NCBI GenBank assembly: GCA_950295325.1
Contig: OX485806.1
Coordinates: 20,832,001-20,896,000 of the forward strand
Direction of reading: 5' to 3'
DNA: 64,000 bases
Source: Polytrichum commune
Taxonomy: Eukaryota; Streptophyta; Polytrichopsida; Polytrichales; Polytrichaceae
The notes under the pieces are model-generated. The model did not search any database and was not told the origin of the DNA. It saw nothing but the letters and a program-made list of their open reading frames with translations. Position 1 is the first letter of the stretch; every line of letters begins with the position of its first letter. Positions 11,736-23,210 of the stretch are shown here, one piece after another. The translations under genes were made by a program, and so were the position numbers.

Positions 11736-14700
11736 ACAGCTTAGAAGCTGCAGCGATCTACAGTCCACGTCTCTCAGCGTAATTTTGTTGCGAAACGCGT
11801 GTGTGTAGTGAGTAAGCGATTGATCGGGCGACGTGGAGACAGAAGAGATCTGCATTCGGAGAATGGAGACAACATTCAATCAGCTTCCCCTTTCTCTCTC
11901 TCTCTCTCTCACTTCGATTCTCTCTTTCACGGGCGCTTCCTTATCTGCGGTGGAGAGTGTGGCCACCCCACCCCCTTGTCATTTGGATGCCAACTAAGCA
12001 ATTCTCATAGGAGTTTTCACAATATCAATGAAAGGTGGACAATGTAAAGGTCAATACAATACTCAGATGTAGGCCAATGCACTGTGGGTCAATACAATAC
12101 TCAGATATAGGTTTACAGTGTTGCAATTACTGTCACTTACCAAGTGCCTTTTCATCCAATTTTCAATCATCCATGACAATATTTCATCACAAGGTAGGGT
12201 TTTGGCCAATGGATGAACTCATTCATCATCCATAACAACATTTGCTCACTTATTCATAAGAAGTGTCATCCAAAAAGTTACCATAGTGACATAAAACACC
12301 ATATGACACTAAATATCATTTCTAGTGTAGCTACTAACTCAATTTAGATTTCCTAACCGTCTTTGTTCTAACATGTTTCACATCCTAGCTAGCGAGGAGA
12401 AGGCAAGTAACGTAACCAGTTCATGCCCATCTATTATAATCGGACACTATTATGAAATTGTTGTTTACATGTGGCCAAATTTGATCACTCTCATTTTTTA
12501 GATACTTGCAAATGTATGTAAAGAACACCAAAACAAACAAACAATAAATTCATGGGATTCGAAGACAAGATCCTCTTGCTCATTGAATCCCCTTGTACTA
12601 CTAAATGGCTATGTCGTTTAACTCTGATTCCATGCATTCCCTCTTGTCACCAATTGTTTTATAATGTGGGCATGGCACTCATCCTAAATTCACCATCTTA
12701 AGGGTCACATGGACGCTTCCAACCGATCCACCCATCAAGGAACAAAAATGGGTGACATCAACCAATTCTACACAATATTGCACCTTGATATGGAGCAACC
12801 CAATCGCCCATCTTCATGCATTTATCTCTCCTCCCACATATTTGAGGGAGAAAATATGTAAGGTATTATGAATTACGTCTATGAAAGGTTGAAAATGTGT
12901 AATTTAAAGTAATATATATATTTTTTTGACATAGCCATCATCCAAGAAGCCACTTAAGTTGTTTTCTTGATTTGGTAAAGTGTTATGCATGGCGATCATC
13001 AAACTTTGCGAGTTATTGTAGGAGGTTGTTCTATTTCATTCATATGGGATTCTAGAATGACATGTGGCAAGATTGTGGGTTGTGTTGCTATCAAAGTCAA
13101 ATGTGTCATGTAAACAGTCAAGTGATGTGACACATGACCTTTTATTTTGGGTTTCCCTACAAAATGAACAGTATTCGGCCTAAGGTGGAGGTTATCACAG
13201 GCGCAATCTATTTTATTCATTAAACATGCATGCATGTTGGCTAGCTAGCATAGGCCCAACATCACCTTATGCCCAAAGCATGTGATTTATTGACTAGGTC
13301 GATTAGCTATTTTAAGTGCACTTGTCTTAATAAACTATATGTAACATGTCAACCTTGGGCCTAGCCTACCCCTTTTAGAAATGGTGCAGAGGAGGTACGC
13401 TTAGTATTGTTTTGTGCATTTCAAATATTTCATTTGTTTTTCTAATGGGTCGTGCACGGGGCACATGTGACCCCATGGGTGGGTGGGTAGGTAGGCAAGT
13501 CTTCATGTCTAGGGACATGATTCGTGACACCTACCATGGGGGAGGGAGGGTGAAATTTACACAGACAAGCATTCTACAACCCGAAGACTTCTATTTCTAT
13601 TCAAATCGACGTCTAGTGACACCCAATTGGAATGAACTAACAAGTCTTTATCATGGCCACCATGGTAAGTCGCATGAACCAAAATCCTCATGTGATAGGC
13701 AAGCAGTGAGTGTTGAAATACGTAGAATTTTATAGAGAATATCGCAGACTATTCCACACATACCTCAAGTCAAATTATTTCGCACATACTTAATCTTCTT
13801 TCCCATCAAACGACTTCACTCATAAACCGAGATATTCTACCAAGATCGAACATGTAGCCGCACTGCACCACACCGGCCGCACCGTACGGGTTATACCATG
13901 TCAACTACACTACACCGACTACATGACAAAAATTGATTGAATTGTATGACCACCCCGTATTGCAAGCAAAGGTAACTCTTTATTCATCGAAAGAAAGTTA
14001 AGAGACAATCACCTTGAACTCAGCTCCATCACATGGAAGAGTCGAACTCACAGAAAGGACCGAGAGAGAAATCGAGAAAAAGCACCAAAGGACCACAAGA
14101 GGAGTCCTATAAAACCTCTTGAATATGGTTTCTTGGCATGATTTGGCAGTGCAACTTGCTTTCTTGCCAAGGCACGGTGGTTATAGATTGCTTGCGATTT
14201 TCATAATGGGAAAGGGTTGAGAAGATTGGATGCAGTTCGGGTTTCCCTCTCAAATAGGTGTGATCTTGGAGTGAGAGGGAGGGAGAAGGGAAAAGTAAAA
14301 GAAACCATCATGCGTAAAAGTAAAAAGAAAGTGGTAAAAAACTAGGGATATCAGTGTCCAACTTGCTTGCAACTAAGTATTAAGTAGTTATGAATTTATC
14401 CATGACTTTTGAACATAATGAAATTGTATACATGTAATTCTAGCTACATATATATCCTATGATAACAATACCACAAACCAGCCGCCTCACAAGTGAACTA
14501 CGTCTCTTGGAGCAAGCACTTTTTTATTGCACGTATAAATCTTTTCAAAACCTACAATATAAACCACTGATGCAACCAATATTACTAGGATTCTTGTTGT
14601 ATGCTTTTTTTTTGTATATATATACAATGATAAAATCAACAATTCTAAACTAAGTTTGTTGTGACTTTGTACTAAGGTCATTTGAGCATTAGGAGCCTGT

Positions 14701-14824
14701 ATGACTATGCAATCTATGATGATATATTGAATAATTTGGCAAACTAGTTGAGCTCTCGTTCAAGAGTTGAGAATGTGGATTTATGAGTTGAAATGCTGTG
14801 TTTGTGGAGACTTCAACAGCATGA
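11736..14824. other. Intergenic, AT-rich, no gene supported
   Basis: The stretch holds a (TC)n tract at about 11887-11910, a copy of a short dispersed motif at 12288-12335 (GTGACATAAAAC, CCATATGACACTAAATA) that recurs at 35947, and a G-rich patch at 13450-13560. No ORF here resembles a protein I know. Confidence 0.6.
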
Positions 14825-14835
14825 GCTTCAAGTAA
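14825..14835. repeat. Target-site duplication of the LINE, 3' side
   Basis: GCTTCAAGTAA occurs here and again at 27587-27597, immediately outside the two ends of the LINE. The flanking bases on both sides differ, so the duplication is exactly 11 bp. Confidence 0.85.
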
Positions 14836-15629
14836 GAAAGAAAAAGAAAAAGAAAAATTACGCCCGTACATTGTACCTACATGAATGCGAGACCGTTGTT
14901 CAAATGCTAAACACGGCGGGCCGTGTTGTAGCATGGGGAGTTATACCTCTTTTGAGAGGTGGGCTCTTGTTAGTAAAAAAGGCAGGCTGAATGCAAAAAG
15001 GGGTAAGAGGTTTAGTTTTTATTTTAGTGGGGTGCGACGGTGTTTTGTTTGTTATCAAGTTTTCTTTTGTTTAATACTAGGTATGTGAGGTATTTAATGT
15101 CATTTTGGTGTATGTTTTTCATGAGGCTTTTGATGCTAGTCTTTGGGATTTTGAGGTCTTCTAATTTTTTAATGGATTGTTCATGCATAGCTCCTCTTAC
15201 TCCTGCTGTGATGGTGGTAAGGGGGTTCGTTTTCCATCCTTTACTTTGTATGGCGTTAATTAGTGGGTCGTATTTGGCGTGTTTTTGTGTGATGGCGTGT
15301 TCGGGGAATCTGTCGTGGCAGTATGTAAATTCAATGAATTGGATTATTTTTGTGTGTGATGGTGACAAGGGTGTCGAGGTGTGGTTAGGGACTCCTATAA
15401 TACATAGGATGTCTGGTCTTAGTCTGGCGTGACATTGACATCTTGTTTGTGGGCATGTACATTCGATGAGCCATTCGGGGACAGTTTGTTCTTGGTTATT
15501 GTTGTTGGTGTTACCTACGTTTGTTAATGTGTAGTATCTGATGTGTTTGTTAGCTTGTAGTGTTTGAGTGATGAGGTGTACTGCCTTGTTGTGTCGTGCT
15601 ATTCTTAGGCCTTTCAAATATGGGTGTTC

Positions 15630-15686
15630 ACACATTGATAGTAGGTGGGGCCACGTGTCTCTGTCATTTTTGTGGCACAGTGTGCA
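15630..15686 (-). other. C-terminal zinc knuckle of LINE ORF2
   Basis: The residues CTLCHKNDRDTWPHLLSMC give C-x2-C-x9-H-x4-C, the cysteine/histidine motif usual near the C-terminus of non-LTR ORF2 proteins. It lies in an open 288-codon stretch ending at 15024. The same motif is found in a second LINE scrap at about 62.6 kb. Confidence 0.75.
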
Positions 15687-16029
15687 GTTTGGGTTTTGGA
15701 ATTTGAGAGGCCAAAAGATGTTCTTTCTGTGGTTGCCCACGTATTGGGTGTAGAGGAATTTTAGAGTTTGGGTGATTTGTGCATCCATTATTTTATTGTT
15801 TTTCCAGAAGTGGTTGGAGAGTTTTTGGTTTATTTGATCGTTGGATAACCATTTATCTACATATGGGTGTTTATGTTGGGCCATCCTCACTTCTTGTTGG
15901 TCGTGTGCTTTTGTTATGAATGTGTGTAGGTTTCGAATTGCTCCGTCCCGTGTGGCGGTGGGGCAACTAGTTAGCCAATAAGGTGTGGCGTGGGCTATGT
16001 GTATATGGGGTGTGGGGGTAGGTTTTTCT

Positions 16030-16440
16030 TTATTTGTTCCCTCATTGGCTAGTGTGTCTGCTATTTCGTTTCCTTTGATGCCCGTATAGGCCCTTACTTT
16101 GTGTATATGGACTAAGTGCGGAGTTAAGTAAATTTGGTGTACTATGGCGGCAATGAGGATTTTGTCCGGGTGGTGGTGTTGTGAGGTTGGGTGTTGTATG
16201 TGAGTACTGAGCAGGTATATGCTATTAAGGCTATTTGTGAATATGTGTGTGTCGGTTTGGGTGGTTTGTATGGTTTTGATAGCGATGAGTATAGCATTTA
16301 ATTCTGCTCTAAGTATGTTTTGGTATCCTGGTAGTCTTTTTGATATGTGAATATTTTTGTTGGGGCTATATACTCCTGATCCTGCGATGTCTCCCTCTAT
16401 TTGACCCTCGGAGTTCCTAGTTGGGGGGGATGAATGACCT
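16030..16440 (-). other. RNase H domain of LINE ORF2
   Basis: The frame reads GSGVYSPN, then RAELNAILIAI (catalytic Glu, about 16307-16290), then FTNSLNSIYLL (about 16241-16221), then KVRAYTGIKGNEIADTLANEG (last catalytic Asp, about 16072-16037). The spacing fits an RNase H type I fold. In the third block the usual Asp (TDS) is Asn (TNS), so this copy has probably lost activity. Confidence 0.75.
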
Positions 16441-17946
16441 GTCGGTGTACATACATTGTTGTGGGGGGTATTTGGGGTGGTGTTGGTGGTAGTGTTTAAT
16501 TGGGAGGGTTATATGGGGGATTGTTTTTGGTGGGGGGGGTGTTGCTTATGGGGGCGTTTTTTCATGCATTTGAGAATTTAATGTGGTAGTTTGGTGTCGT
16601 GGGTTTGATGGGAAAGGTGTCTATGTGTGTGTTAGTGGTTTGTTCTAGTACTTGTGCGAGTTCTTGTGGGGTTCTTAAATTTATTGTAAGGTTGGATTGG
16701 TTATGTATGCATAATATTGTTGTGAGTGAGGATTCTACGTATTGGTAGTATTTTGGCCATTCCGGCGTGGGGTTATATAGTATGGTATGTGGGGGGATGG
16801 TTGCAAGGGTGTGTATGTCGCCACTTGTGGTAAGTGGGATTTGTTGTGGGGTCCAGTCATTGTGGTTAATTATGACTATGGTAGTGGTGTTTGTGTCTTC
16901 TTTGGCTGCCATTCTGGCCCAGTGGATGGCTTCCACGGTTGTTTTGTGGTCCGTGGGATAAGCTAGACCAATGCCCTTCCATCTAGAGATTTGTGTGTGT
17001 CCCATGGAGCCAAATATTATGTCTCGGTTGTGGGGTGAGTGGTATTGCGTGAGTTATGTGGGGCATGTGAGTGGGAATGAGTAATATGAGTGCGTGATTT
17101 TGTGGGATTCTATTAGTGTCTTGATAATTGTCGGGTGTATTGTGAGGTGGATATTTTTGGGTTGTATGTTTTTTGGCTTTCTTTTAGGGAATATGGTTAT
17201 GTATCTTTGTATGAGCCAAAGTACTTCTGTTTCAAAGTTTTGGGGTGGGGGTTGAAGGGCCTTTGTTGATTGTGAGAAGTGATGGTAGGAGAATTGGTTC
17301 CATAGCCATTGCAGCCTTTCTGTAGTAATGGAGGCCATGTAGTTTCCTCTTTCGTCATAGATGTTAGCTTCAGAGTTTGTATTTGGATGGTTGGTTGATC
17401 CACTCGAATGTCTTTATCCGGGTTGCATTCTTGTATGGATAGCTTTAGGTTAGTAATATGTAGAGGGGGAATGTATGAATTTGTTGTCTTTTGATTGGAT
17501 GTGATTGAGGCAGCTAGCATATTTTTGGGTGGCGTTTAGTTTGGCTTGCTTTTTGTGATGTTGTGTGATACGTAGTATGTTATGTTCTAGAAGTATATTA
17601 TCCGGGTGTAGTAGTTCTTCCCCTTTTCGCCATTGTTGTATGGTCCCTAGTGGTACTTGCCATTGGCATAGGTACATCGTCCTTATTGCGTGTGCGCCCC
17701 ATTTATCTTTTTTGGTGGTGGTTTTTTCCTTTATTATGGTTTGAATTGCTTGGCCTAGTATTGAGTTGGGTAGGGAGGGAGAGTGCTTACCGTGATCTCG
17801 CCTTGTGGTGGTGTTTGTTGGGTTGGGCTTGTAAAGTTCGTGGGTGGTGATGGGGGAGGGAATATTGTTGATGCTTGTTGGAGAGCCTCCTTGATAGTTT
17901 TAGGTATGTGTGTTGTATGTGGATTGGAATTCTTTTGGTGTTAGTA

Positions 17947-18272
17947 CCGTAACACCATAGCAAGTTCATCACCTGGCGAACGAATATTTATTTATTTTGA
18001 AAAAATAAGGTTAGTTTGCTAAAAAAATTTTTTTTGAAATTCGTTCTTCTATTTTGAGGAAAAAAAATAATTCGTCCTGGAACAGAGTAGATGTACCGGG
18101 ATGACAACTTAAATTGATTTTTTCAACAGAGTTTGCTTCACCCAACTTTCTGGATTTTCGTTCTTTTCATAATATAATTTTCCATAATTTCGTTCTTCAT
18201 GGCCTGGAATTTCTGATTTTTTTCGTTTTTTTCTTGGAATTATTTAAGAACGAACCTGCTATGGTGTTACGG
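17947..18272. mobile_element. TIR element (MITE) nested in the LINE, TA target site
   Basis: The two ends are inverted copies of CCGTAACACCATAGCA followed by (A/G)GTTC. The flanks are TA at 17945-17946 and 18273-18274, the duplication made by Tc1/mariner-type elements. A 3-bp TAG duplication is also possible. The 326-bp body is AT-rich, holds several GTTCKTT motifs and has no coding capacity. It sits in the ORF2 spacer between the reverse transcriptase and RNase H parts, so it came after the LINE. Confidence 0.85.
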
Positions 18273-18631
18273 TATAGCTTTAGTATCCGAGTTTTAAATT
18301 TGTGTTAGTGTGGTAATGCCGTACATGTATAGTTTATCGAGGTATTTTTGGGTTTTGGCTTTAGATAGGTCTGTGAGAGTGTTATAGTTTGGGTTGGTTT
18401 TCTAGCTTCTTTCTAGTGAAGTTTGTTTAATGGGGAATGTTTGGATTGTAGAGTGGACGTGTATTTCGTATTCTCTTTCAAGAAGAAAGAGCGTTCTAGC
18501 TATGGGTGATCGTACGCATGCTTGTTGTTTGAGTTTGGGGAGGTGACGGGAGCCACCATATTTGGCCGCTATGTGTTTGGTTAGCCCTTGGTAAATAATG
18601 CCTAATTGCCCTAGGTCGTTGAATGCTTGGA

Positions 18632-19820
18632 TTAATTGTTGTCATATGCATCTAATATAGTCGGGCAAGAGTGAGGTTGCATTATGCCAAAATTTTCATG
18701 CGGGAGGTGGGTAAGAATGTTGGATGTGCTTTTGGGAATATTGCAAATTTGTTTGGTTAGTTTGCTAATGATTTTGTCTAATTTTTTAATGTCCGGTTTG
18801 GAAAATGAGACGGCATAGTAGGCATATGTTATTTGGGGTTTAATGACTGTGTTTAGAATTTTGATTTTTTGTGTGAGGCTAGCCGGTGAGCTGGCTAGTA
18901 GTTGGCTTTGTTGTTTGACTTTCTTGATTGTGATTTCGTTTTGTAAGTTCCATATGAGGGACGGTGTAAGATTTATCCCTGAGTATCTATATGGTTCGTT
19001 TTGGGTAAGGATAGGGAAATTTTGGGAGTTATAAGTAATGTGTTGTGATTGGATATATGCTTTAAAGGTGGTGGGTTTTAGTTTAGAGTTATTAGAACAG
19101 CCTGTAATAATACATTTTGAGATGTTAAGGTCCATGTGTGACCATTTCGCGAATTTGTGGAGTTTGGTTATTTGTGGTTGGTTGGATATGTTGTATGTTG
19201 TCCGTGATAATTGCCAAGTCATCTGCATATGTTGTTGTGGTGCATGTGGCGGAGGATGTGTTAAAGTGGTATCCTATATTGTCTTTCTCAAGCCATCTTA
19301 GGAGAGGTTCGAGAAAAATGATAAATAGGTATGGTCTAAGAGTGTCCACTTGTATTGTTCATCGGCTTATTTCTATTGGGAGCGTGGTTCCAAAATAACT
19401 ACCTGTGAAGGATGTGATAGAGTCTATGTAGATGTTTCCTACGATTTCTACTGCATCTAGGGGATAGCCGAAATCCTCCATGATGGCTAAGAGTCTTGTG
19501 TGGTCTATAGAGCCGAAGGCATTTCGAAATTTAATATATGTTAGGTACATGTCTTCTGTAGTTAGTCTTGCATCTTCCAAGGTTGCTATGATCGTTTGGA
19601 TTTGTCTTGATGTGTTGTGTTGTGGTCAGAAGCCTTCTTGGCTAAAATGTAGTAATCTATGTTTTTCCTCATAACTTGTTAGAAGTGTTGTTAGTGTGCT
19701 AGTGTAAAATTTGTGTATTGTGTTGGTTAGTGCGATTGGTCTATAGCTGGATAGGTGGATCGGGTCATTTTTCTTGTGTAGTAAGATGGTCTTGCTATGT
19801 TTCCAGTATTGTGGGATCAT
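18632..19820 (-). other. Reverse transcriptase domain of LINE ORF2
   Basis: Motifs appear in order on the minus strand: HLSSYRPIALTNTIHKFY near 19760, FSQEGF at the end of that block, TYIKFRNAFGSIDH (motif A, about 19540-19500), DTLRPYLFIIFLEPLLRWL (motif B, about 19349-19290), and TYADDLAII (motif C, about 19232-19206). The thumb follows to 18632. In motif A the metal-binding Asp expected before FRNAF is Lys, so this copy's polymerase would be inactive even without the frame breaks. Confidence 0.85.
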
Positions 19821-20883
19821 CCTTTGTTTGTAACAATGTTTGAAGAAGAGGTAGAGGAGGTGTTGTCATTGTGTTGGTAATACTTTGATTATGTCATTTA
19901 GGATGTTATCGGGACCCGGGGTTTTTTCCTTTGGTTAGGCGTTTAATGCAATAATCGTAGACTTCTCTGGTGAATTGGTTACTTATGTGTGTATTAGGGT
20001 TGTTTTTTTTTTCTAAGATAATTCATTGGTGTGAGTGTCATGGGTATTTACGTACTGTACATAGACATGTGTTGGGGTGGTCCGTGATATCATCGCATAA
20101 GGGGGCTTGTCTTTTGAATGATTTTTATTGAATATGGTATATTTTCCTAACTATATCATCAGGTTTGGTGATGATTTGGCTTTGTGGGTTTTGTAGGCAG
20201 TCAAGCGTGCTGGTGGTTGTTGAGTGGAATATCTTCTTGTGGATTATTTTAGGTTTGATATTAAATAAGGTTCTATATTTGGTGATGGTTATTTTGCAAT
20301 TTAGCGTGGTTTGTTTGGTTATGATTTTGTGGGCTTCTATCTTGGCATTTTTTCCTATGGTGGCTAATTGTTCTATCCATGCGCGTATTTGTGTGGGATT
20401 GAGAGGTAGTGGTGGGATATTGGGGGTTTGTATTAGTTGTAGATTTCTTATATCTAGGTTATTGTGGAGGAGGGTGTGGGGGTGGTGGCATGCGGATCTT
20501 ATGGCTTTCCGGGTATTGTGATATGTTTTCAGTTGGTGTTTCCATTTTTTCTGTTGGGTCCTAGGTAGGAATCCTCCTTGGGATTTGACCCTATTAGGTA
20601 GTGGTGGGGTGAGTTGTGACATACATGTTTGTTCGATGCATTGACTATGAGAGTTGGTGATTTCTTGGAGTTTGTGTTGTGCGTCTTCCCATTGTATAAG
20701 GATGAGGTGCTCTTGTTGGAGTATTTGTGTGAGATCTTCTATTGCTAAGTTTTGTTTATCTAGGAAAGTTGTTTGTAGGTTTTGGAGGTTGTTAAGAGGT
20801 ATAGGGTATGTGATTCATGGAGTGTTTGTGAGGATAATGGTTTCTTTAATGACTACTGTGTTGGGGGCTAGTTGCAGTTAAAC

Positions 20884-21829
20884 TGTCGCGCACCTCTCCA
20901 TGAGGAGTGCCCGAAACACCATGGGCACAAGGGGGACCCCGGAGTGACACCCGGGACTTGTGGCGCCGTTGGTGAGAGGGCCCAAGTGATCCTAGTGTGG
21001 GTGAGGGCCCCGGGCGTTGGGAACGCCTCCCACCCAAGAAGATTAGGAGGCACAAGGGTAAGGCCATGAGTTATGCGTAGCTCATGGCGTGGTGATTCTA
21101 GAGAGCTCAAGAACACCTCAATCGGAGGTGTGAGCTAGGAGTTATGGCCATTTGAGTGGGGCGCTGTCTCGGGACAGCGCCCTGGTACAGCAGTGCCTGG
21201 GAGTGATTCCCGGGACTGCCAAGGTTCAAACAGGCATAACTTCCCCAAGACTTGCCCGAATGGGGCAAGTGAGGAGTCCATCGGCATCTACGTGAAGCGT
21301 AGATGAAGATGAAGTGATTGGTTGTTCTGATCGGACATCATACAAGGAAGTTATGATGGTCTGAAGCTGCTGGGGGGGTTCTAGGCCCAGCAGCTAAAGG
21401 GAAATGTCCACTTGGCCCCAACTCTTGGTAGAGAGACAAGAGGTTGGTTGACGGTGGGGTAGGGGCCCCGCGTGAAGTCCTAGAGGCTTATATGGGTGAG
21501 GTGGTGTGGCCTCACCCACCCGAGGCCGAACGGCAAGGCCTCCATGGGCTTTGGCCTATTGTGAGGCCATAGTTGCCTAGTATGCTTCGGGTTGTTGTAG
21601 TGTTGCTCCGGCAACGCGATGATCAACATAGGATTGGGGAAATGGGTTACCGATTGAGGGATGAGTCCCGAAAGCAAAGTAGGAGGGTTGGTTCCCTCCT
21701 ATGAACTATTGGTCCGGGGTAAGAGGAGCTATCCATTAGCATGGCGGAATGCGAAGGGTTAGCGCTCGTAACCTTTGCTAGAAACGAAAATTGGCAAGAT
21801 TATTAAGGGACCTAGCAAGGGTTGCGACA
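20884..21829. mobile_element. Solo-LTR-like element (LTR retrotransposon fossil) nested in the LINE
   Basis: The element begins TGTCGC and ends GCGACA, the TG...CA inverted ends of LTRs. It is flanked on both sides by TAAAC (20879-20883 and 21830-21834), a 5-bp target duplication. It is 946 bp, GC-rich against an AT-rich background, and packed with perfect short hairpins, for example GGCGCTGTC/GACAGCGCC around 21158-21181 and CATCTACG/CGTAGATG around 21284-21304. No protein-coding part and no second LTR were seen, so a solo LTR or a very small non-autonomous element fits. It is younger than the LINE it split. Its orientation is unknown. Confidence 0.75.
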
Positions 21830-22570
21830 TAAACCTGGTAATGGTCCGAGTTTTGATTTAAGTTAGTTAGCGTGTGGTTTGAATATTAGGGGCATTGGGG
21901 GCATTGGTGTAGAAGCCATCTATATGGCTTGTTGATGTGTAGTTGTGGCCCCCTTGACGTGTGAAGTTTATTGGGTTATTAATCACCTTGAGTCGATTGT
22001 TGTATGTGAAGCGGGCCCATTCTTGGTCATCCGTGTTAGGCGGAATTATTGTACCATTGTTGGTTCGCCTTATTAGTAATATGTCGCGGTTAAAGTCGCC
22101 CGATAGTATGGTTGTGTGGTTAGGGTGTTGTAATGTGATATTATGAATTTGATTTTGGATTTCAGGTATGAGATGCGCGTCTTCTAGGTGTGATGGCATG
22201 TACATGTTTAGGATGATTATTGGTGTTAGTGGTTTGCTATTGAGTATTATGGCTTGAAGATATGATGATATTGTACTAGGGGTTGGCAATTTAATTATGT
22301 TTTCGTTTATATATATTGGTATTGGTATCATGGCTAGTATGCCGCCTCTAGGTTGTGTGGGGCCCGTGTATCTATTGTGTTGTTGGAGTTGTTGTATATG
22401 ATTTTGTAGTCTGGTAGTAGGTGGTCTATGTATGATGTGGATTTTGTTTTTGGGATTTTGGTTTCTTGGATGACTATAATGTGTGGGTTAGTGTGTAGTG
22501 TTCGTGTAAGTTTTTGGATACCAGGTAGGCTAGAGTTAATGCATCCGGTATTCCAGGTGATGATTTTCAA
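21830..22570 (-). other. AP endonuclease domain of LINE ORF2
   Basis: The domain starts MKIITWNTGC, then HIIVIQETKIP (catalytic Glu), then NMYMPSHLED, then LSGDFNRDILL (GDFN motif), then STSHIDGFYTN, and ends with NSDHYQV beside the TAAAC target site of the nested LTR-like element. All main motifs of the exonuclease-endonuclease-phosphatase fold used by APE-type LINEs are visible. A frame change lies between the QETK and NMYMPSHL parts. Confidence 0.8.
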
Positions 22571-23183
22571 GGTTTGAGTGGATGGGTTGTTTGGTCTAGT
22601 GTGGATTTGTGGGGTGTCGTAATTATGTGTTGTATTTGTGGTGGAGTGGTATCCTTTTTATTTTTGGGTGCATTTGGTTAGTTCTTGTATTATTTTTTGT
22701 GGGCGGTGTGGTAGTTCATTTTTTAGGCTTTCAGATGTTGTGGGTAATCCCTTAGCAATTTTGTCGTTGATGATGGAGTAGGCCTATGGTATGGTAGTTG
22801 TTGTTGTGGTATGGTGGGGGTAGGTTTCGCATGTTGTGTTTGAATGTATGTTCATTGGAACTTTTTGGAGTCTTCGTAGAATGGTTAAACATCTTGGGTC
22901 AGGTCTATTGGCCATTTGTTGATTACAAACTTGTGGTATGGGGTTGTAGGCTATTATTAGTGCATACCGTTGGTGGTGTGGGATATTTTGCGAGGAGTGC
23001 GCTATGTTTTTGCAGGTGTGTAAGGTCTTGATTTCGGTGACTAGCGTTTGTTTGGGATATGTAGGGTTCGAATTCTTTCTCTAGGTGTGCATATTGAGAT
23101 TTGAGTTCTAGGGTGTTTGGTATAAAGTATTGTTTTTGCCTACACATGTATTCTAGGGGGAGGTGTGTGAGGATGTTTGTTAG

Positions 23184-23210
23184 TGGTCCTGGGTTGGTCT
23201 CAATGTCACC
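23184..23210 (-). other. 2A-type ribosome-skipping peptide motif in LINE ORF2
   Basis: Minus-strand codons at 23210-23184 spell GDIETNPGP, an exact match to the 2A core D-(V/I)-E-x-N-P-G-P. It is preceded by SILILIH, the aliphatic stretch seen before most 2A cores. The motif lies in a frame open for about 200 codons, between the end of ORF1 (23874) and the endonuclease (from 22570). In known 2A peptides the ribosome fails to join the last Gly and Pro and continues, releasing the upstream product. Whether this one works is not shown by the sequence. Confidence 0.8.

Noticed and set aside
21640-21700. Hammerhead ribozyme in the LTR-like element (ATGAGTCCCGAAAGC)
   Set aside because: The CTGANGA core and closing stems are not present; only a chance likeness to part of the hammerhead core.
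20884-21829. Group I or II intron in the LINE
   Set aside because: It has TG...CA ends and a 5-bp target duplication, which introns lack, and no domain V-type hairpin.
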